Shown piece by piece: positions 60,431 to 64,000 of a stretch of DNA of 64,000 bases. The notes beneath the pieces were generated by a model. The model was not told the DNA's origin and made no database searches. It worked only from the letters and a program-made list of their open reading frames with translations. The position numbers and the translations under genes were made by a program. This DNA is from Mycobacteroides sp. CBMA 271 (lineage in GTDB: Bacteria > Actinomycetota > Actinomycetes > Mycobacteriales > Mycobacteriaceae), in the NCBI RefSeq assembly GCF_009729205.1, contig NZ_VTHB01000004.1, forward strand, positions 434,001-498,000. The letters are read 5' to 3'. Positions within the stretch are counted from its first letter, which is position 1. Each line of letters begins with the position of its first letter.

Positions 60431-62338
60431 TCAGGGCATCGGAAAACTCTCGGTCCCCGGGGCACCATCGGGGATAACGGGCAGCGTGAGCGTGGACGGG
60501 TGCGCCGCATCGTGCAGGATCGTCTGCGTTGCCGTGCGCAGCTCGGTGTTCTCCCCGAACGGCGCTGCCGTGTTCGGGTTGGGCGCGTACTGCGGAAAGT
60601 CGCTGCTGGAAATCTCCAACCGGATGCGCTCGCCCGCGCGGAACTGATAGCTCACCGGCCATACGTCGATGCGGTACTGGCTGGGCTGGCCCGGCGGGAC
60701 GAGACGCCGCTCGGCCAGCGACCCCGCCAACGAGGTGCGGACGATGCCGTTGTTGAGGTTGACGGCGGTGCCAGCGGGTTGCACGACAACCAGTTTCGCG
60801 GTGAAGTCGGTATCGGGTGCCGACGATGAGGCCCATAGGTCGACGCGCACCGGCCCGGTGACTTCGGTGTCGGCGGTCAACGGCTCGCTGGTGTAGGTCA
60901 GCACATCGGGCCGCTGCTCGATGGCGGTCTGGTCGTAGCGACCTTCGGGGGCTGAATCGGCGGCGCAGCAGGAATGCCCGCCGGCGCTCGGTACCGGATG
61001 CGCCGGATCGTAGACGTACGTGTCGGGCGGATCGTGGGGTAGGACCGTACTGCCGAGTGTGCCACCGTGTTTCGCGCCCGGGCCGCCCAGGTGATAGGCG
61101 GTCCACTGCGTCTGTGGCAGTGGCCAGGCGGGGGCGCTCTTCCATCGGTTGGCGCCCATCACGTAGTAATCGACGCGCGGTGTCCCGGCGTTCACGCCAT
61201 TGTCGGCACCCTTGAGGAAGTGATCGAACCAGGCCAGCTGCAGTTCGTTAACGGGGCTGTTGGCGCCGGGGCCAAGTTCCTTCAATAGTGGTGACGGACT
61301 TGATGATTCGCGACCCCAGGCCAGATGATCCCAGGGTCCGATGACGATGCGTTGATCCCGGCGTGCCTCCGGCGATCCGCCCCGCGCCGACATCCCGGCG
61401 AAGTTCTCGAGTCCACCACGCAGGAACGAGTCGTACCAGCCCTCGAAATGCAGCACCGGGACCTTGACGGCCTCGTACCGGTCGCGGATGCTCCACCGCT
61501 TCCAGTAATCGTCCCGTGTGGAATGCCGGATCCAGTCGAAGTACCACGGTGCCACTCGGGGGTTGCCGGGCTGCATTGGTGGAAGATCCTTGTACGGAAG
61601 GAAATTCAGCCAGTGATCGGTTTCCTTGTGAGCGGCCTCGAGGCGCTTGACGGCAGTCTCATCGCCCCGGTTCTTCGCCGCGGAGGTAGCGATGGTCTCG
61701 ATGGCCCACGGCAGCACGAAGCCGAGCCGGAATGCGCCGCCCTCGTATGTCCAGCTGTCGTAGTAATCGGAGGCGGTGTTGGAGGGGACGATCGTCGTCA
61801 GGTGGGGGGGAGTCGCGGTGGCGGCCAGCCACTGGGTGGCGCCGACATACGACGAGCCATACATGCCGACCTTGCCGCTGGAACCGGGCAGCCCGGCGGC
61901 CCACTCCACCGTGTCGTAGCCGTCGGCACCGTCATTGCCGAACTCGGTGAACACGCCATCGGAGCTACCCTGGCCCCGAACGTCTTGCACCACCACGAGA
62001 TAGCAGTGCGAGGCGAACCAGTCGGGGCTGCGGAACCGTGACGGCTTAACCTGTGCGCTGTCTTTGCCGTACTGGGTGCGCATCAGGATGACCGGCACCG
62101 GGTCCTTGAGCTTGGGCCGGTAGACGTCGGCGCGCAGGGTGACGCCATCGCGCATGGTCGCCGGCACATCGATGTTCTTGGCGACGGCGCAGGGACCCCC
62201 GCCCTCCGACGGCGGCCAGGCTGCCGGCGGGGCGGTGGGGGCGCATCCCAGCGCCAGGCCCCCGACCGTCAGGAGAGCTCCGAGACGTCTACCGATGCCG
62301 AACCCGGGAATCACCCGGCCAGGGTACCGGCCCGTCAT
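60431..62338 (-). CDS. CocE/NonD-type S15 hydrolase, predicted lipoprotein
   Basis: A 635-residue alpha/beta hydrolase of the CocE/NonD (X-Pro dipeptidyl-peptidase S15-like) family. An N-terminal lipoprotein signal ends LALGC (Cys32), so the enzyme is probably anchored outside the membrane. The nucleophile is the Ser in GMYGSSYVGATQW, with oxyanion residues in LMRTQYGKD; the C-terminal jelly-roll domain (ADTEVTGPVRVDLWASSSAPDTDFTAKL) is typical. It hydrolyses esters or acyl-peptide bonds of unknown substrates. The ATG at 62338 leaves a 10-residue n-region; an internal GTG is also possible. It ends the run of minus-strand genes next to ESX-3, 2 bp after eccE. Confidence 0.87.
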   Translation of the reverse strand: MTGRYPGRVIPGFGIGRRLGALLTVGGLALGCAPTAPPAAWPPSEGGGPCAVAKNIDVPATMRDGVTLRADVYRPKLKDPVPVILMRTQYGKDSAQVKPSRFRSPDWFASHCYLVVVQDVRGQGSSDGVFTEFGNDGADGYDTVEWAAGLPGSSGKVGMYGSSYVGATQWLAATATPPHLTTIVPSNTASDYYDSWTYEGGAFRLGFVLPWAIETIATSAAKNRGDETAVKRLEAAHKETDHWLNFLPYKDLPPMQPGNPRVAPWYFDWIRHSTRDDYWKRWSIRDRYEAVKVPVLHFEGWYDSFLRGGLENFAGMSARGGSPEARRDQRIVIGPWDHLAWGRESSSPSPLLKELGPGANSPVNELQLAWFDHFLKGADNGVNAGTPRVDYYVMGANRWKSAPAWPLPQTQWTAYHLGGPGAKHGGTLGSTVLPHDPPDTYVYDPAHPVPSAGGHSCCAADSAPEGRYDQTAIEQRPDVLTYTSEPLTADTEVTGPVRVDLWASSSAPDTDFTAKLVVVQPAGTAVNLNNGIVRTSLAGSLAERRLVPPGQPSQYRIDVWPVSYQFRAGERIRLEISSSDFPQYAPNPNTAAPFGENTELRTATQTILHDAAHPSTLTLPVIPDGAPGTESFPMP

Positions 62339-62340
62339 CG

Positions 62341-63339
62341 TCAGACCAGTGCCGACGCCTCGTTGCGCTGGGCGAGACCCGCCAGGAACTCCGAGGTGAC
62401 CGCGGTGGCCGCCCCACCGAAGGTATTGGGCGACAGCGGGTTCATGGTCTGCAGAATGCGCAGGTGCTCTCCCCAGAAGGGCGTCAGTCCGTCAAGTGGT
62501 GCCCGGGCGGCCGGTTTCTCCGCGGTCCGCAGCGCACAGACTGCGGTCAGCTGTGGCGCAGCGGCGGTCCCGGTGAGCTCGAGCGACGTCCAGCGCTCGG
62601 GCAGCGGGGTACTCCAGACACTCCAGAGCGTCTCGGGCAGGTCGCCGTCGACCTTGGCACGGTAGGCGGCCAGATATCCGGCGTCGTCGTCGACGGCGCG
62701 CGACCCCTCTTTGGCCTGTGCGGGCAGCGGTGCAGCGGGTCTATCTGCGGCACTGACGTCCCATCCCAGCTCACGGAGATGATCGGACAGTCGCCGCGCC
62801 GCCGTACTGGCGGTCTCGCGCAACGGGATCCGCTGCGAGCGCGCCTGCAGTGCGGTGAGGTTGTCCGCGGCGCTCAGGGTCAGACTCACCCAGATCTTGC
62901 CCTCGGCGCCATCGATATCCGCCGTGGTGACCCGGATGGAGGAGCATCGCACGCCGTAGCGATCCAGATATCCGGCGAGGAGCCCCACGGGCACATCCTC
63001 ACCCGACGTGGGTGGCTTCAGCTCAAGTACCACCGTGGTACGCGCGTCAATGCCGTCGGTGACGATCTGAGCGGTATCCGAGGGGGCGCGGCCAGAGAGC
63101 CTGCGGGTCAGCAGCTTCGTCCACCGTCCGAGAATCTCGGTGAGGAAGGTGCCGCGCCACCACACCATCAAAAACAGCGCCAGTACTCCGGCGGTGATCG
63201 CGATCCAGCGGTCAGCAGGGTCCCGGCGGTAGAGCGCGAAGGCACCCGCGGCGACCAGCGTCGCTACCAGAGTCAACCGAAGTGTGCATGGCACCGGGGG
63301 TCGGTACAGCTTCAACTTCTTGTTCGCATTCGTACTCAC
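62341..63339 (-). CDS. eccE3: ESX-3 type VII secretion protein EccE
   Basis: A 332-residue EccE-family membrane component. Two N-terminal transmembrane helices (about 15-35 TLRLTLVATLVAAGAFALY and 45-65 AITAGVLALFLMVWW) are followed by a periplasm-facing domain of about 260 residues. EccE sits at the periphery of the ESX membrane complex. The GTG start at 63339 shares its first base with the stop of the upstream mycosin gene, so the two are coupled. Assignment to ESX-3 rather than another ESX locus rests on its place next to a mycosin at the end of a minus-strand cluster and on the synteny I recall for this genus; the other esx genes are off the right edge. Confidence 0.85.
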   Translation of the reverse strand: MSTNANKKLKLYRPPVPCTLRLTLVATLVAAGAFALYRRDPADRWIAITAGVLALFLMVWWRGTFLTEILGRWTKLLTRRLSGRAPSDTAQIVTDGIDARTTVVLELKPPTSGEDVPVGLLAGYLDRYGVRCSSIRVTTADIDGAEGKIWVSLTLSAADNLTALQARSQRIPLRETASTAARRLSDHLRELGWDVSAADRPAAPLPAQAKEGSRAVDDDAGYLAAYRAKVDGDLPETLWSVWSTPLPERWTSLELTGTAAAPQLTAVCALRTAEKPAARAPLDGLTPFWGEHLRILQTMNPLSPNTFGGAATAVTSEFLAGLAQRNEASALV

Positions 63340-64000
63340 TAGGTGGTCTCCTGTCTGCGACGCGCACTGAACGCGGCAACGACGATCACCGCGAGCAGGC
63401 ATACACCGGCGCCCAGGAAAGCGAGCTGCCGGGGAAGGGGGTTTTCGGGGGCGGGGGGAGCGGGCGGGACGATCGCGCGCGCACTGGGGCCCGTGGGTCC
63501 GTTCCCGTCTGTGGGGACCTCCCAGGTAAGCGCCGCAACCGGGTCTACGGTTCCGGCTCCCACGAGATTGGACGGAGACCGTCCTGCGTCACGAGCGGTC
63601 CGTTGCAGCCGCGAAATAACTTGGCTTGCAGTCAGTTCGGGGAACCGGCTGCGTACCAGGGCGGCAACGCCAGACACATATGCCGCCGCGAAACTCGTTC
63701 CCGAGATGGGGTGCGCCTTGCCGTCCTGACCGATCATTCCGTTGGCCAGACCACCTTCGGGGGCGTTGGACAGCGATGTTACGTTCTCGCCGGATGCTGC
63801 GATGCCCACCCATGGGCCGGCCATAGTGAACTTCGAGGGGCTGCCGTCGAGAGCCACGGAGCCCACCGACAAGACGTACTGGTGCCACCACGCGGGAACC
63901 GAAATCGATTCCACACCAGACCAATTCCTTGGATCGGCGTCATCGGTACCCGATAACGGATTCTGCTGGCAGTTGGCGCCTCCGCCGCTAGTGTTACCGG
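63339..64000 (-). CDS. mycP3: Mycosin MycP (subtilisin-like protease), 5' part cut by window edge
   Basis: The last ~219 residues of an S8-family mycosin; the start lies beyond 64000. Visible parts: the loop with NCQQN before the WWHQYVLSVGSVA strand, the catalytic serine motif ISGTSFAAAYVSGVAALVRS, and a C-terminal membrane anchor (LAFLGAGVCLLAVIVVAAFSARRR) preceded by a Pro-rich linker. The catalytic Asp and His are outside the window. Mycosins are periplasmic, membrane-anchored proteases required for type VII secretion. The stop overlaps the eccE start by one base. Confidence 0.9.
   Translation of the reverse strand, partial: GNTSGGGANCQQNPLSGTDDADPRNWSGVESISVPAWWHQYVLSVGSVALDGSPSKFTMAGPWVGIAASGENVTSLSNAPEGGLANGMIGQDGKAHPISGTSFAAAYVSGVAALVRSRFPELTASQVISRLQRTARDAGRSPSNLVGAGTVDPVAALTWEVPTDGNGPTGPSARAIVPPAPPAPENPLPRQLAFLGAGVCLLAVIVVAAFSARRRQETT

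Noticed and set aside
59646..61145. Minus-strand open frame of about 500 codons across three genes
   Set aside because: Arg-rich shadow frame spanning genes on both strands without recognisable motifs.
1..64000. tRNA, rRNA, CRISPR arrays and prophage genes
   Set aside because: None was recognised on either strand by reading; a tRNA scan was not possible, so a missed tRNA cannot be fully excluded.

Overview
The window looks like chromosomal DNA of a rapidly growing mycobacterium, most likely a member of the Mycobacteroides abscessus/chelonae group. This is inferred from high G+C content, a complete Pup-proteasome locus, an ESX-3-type mycosin/EccE pair at the right edge, many GTG starts and ATGA/GTGA overlaps, and a gene order that follows the M. 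tuberculosis Rv2112c to Rv2050 segment from memory: dop, pup, prcB, prcA, pafA, pafB, pafC, tatA, tatC, helY, pepE, a biliverdin-reductase-like gene, cobL, cobM, cobK, cobIJ, cobH, cobG, cobN, fxsA, lnt, dpm and rbpA. No species call can be made without a search.

Layout. 1-2.8 kb: the end of a small operon with a START-like protein, an atypical ketosynthase III and a PLP aminotransferase; it probably continues to the left. 2.9-7.4 kb: a methyltransferase, then dop and pup-prcB-prcA. 7.4-19.7 kb: a variable stretch between prcA and pafA, with a PAP2 phosphatase, a candidate type VII secretion substrate pair, a taurine/sulfonate-type ABC importer, an ankyrin protein, an amidase, a PdxH-like oxidase, a glycosyltransferase and two coupled membrane proteins. 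19.7-27.9 kb: pafA, pafB-pafC, tatA, tatC-helY and a DUF4333 protein. 28-36.1 kb: exonuclease, pepE, an F420/flavin split-barrel protein, an SDR and the corrin ring genes cobL-cobM-cobK facing cobH-cobIJ. 36.1-42.9 kb: an inserted island. 42.9-47.7 kb: cobG and cobN. 47.7-54.4 kb: housekeeping and envelope genes (split-barrel paralogues, fxsA, amidohydrolase, lnt, dpm, SDR, rbpA). 54.6-59 kb: two small unknown genes and a complete sulfonate uptake/desulfonation operon. 59-64 kb: miscellaneous genes and the ESX-3 end (eccE, partial mycP).

The most notable part is the 6.8-kb island that separates cobG from cobH. It is bounded by a perfect 30-bp direct repeat (36144-36173 and 42907-42936) that corresponds to the 3' end of cobG, and parts of it are visibly richer in A+T than the surroundings. 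It carries a five-gene operon for an AurF-type diiron oxygenase, a class II aminoacyl-tRNA-synthetase-like amino acid:carrier-protein ligase, a dedicated carrier protein, a MaoC-like hotdog protein and an LCMT-type methyltransferase. It also has a TetR/MFS pair with a shared palindromic operator, a split-barrel flavoprotein and a LysR regulator whose likely operator lies at the operon promoter. I read this as a compact, possibly undescribed pathway in which a carrier-bound amino acid is N-oxygenated, modified, methylated and exported.

No rRNA, tRNA, CRISPR array or transposase was seen. No gene-free stretch exceeds 300 bases. Many genes have a TANNNT hexamer 6-8 nt before the start codon, suggesting widespread leaderless transcripts.
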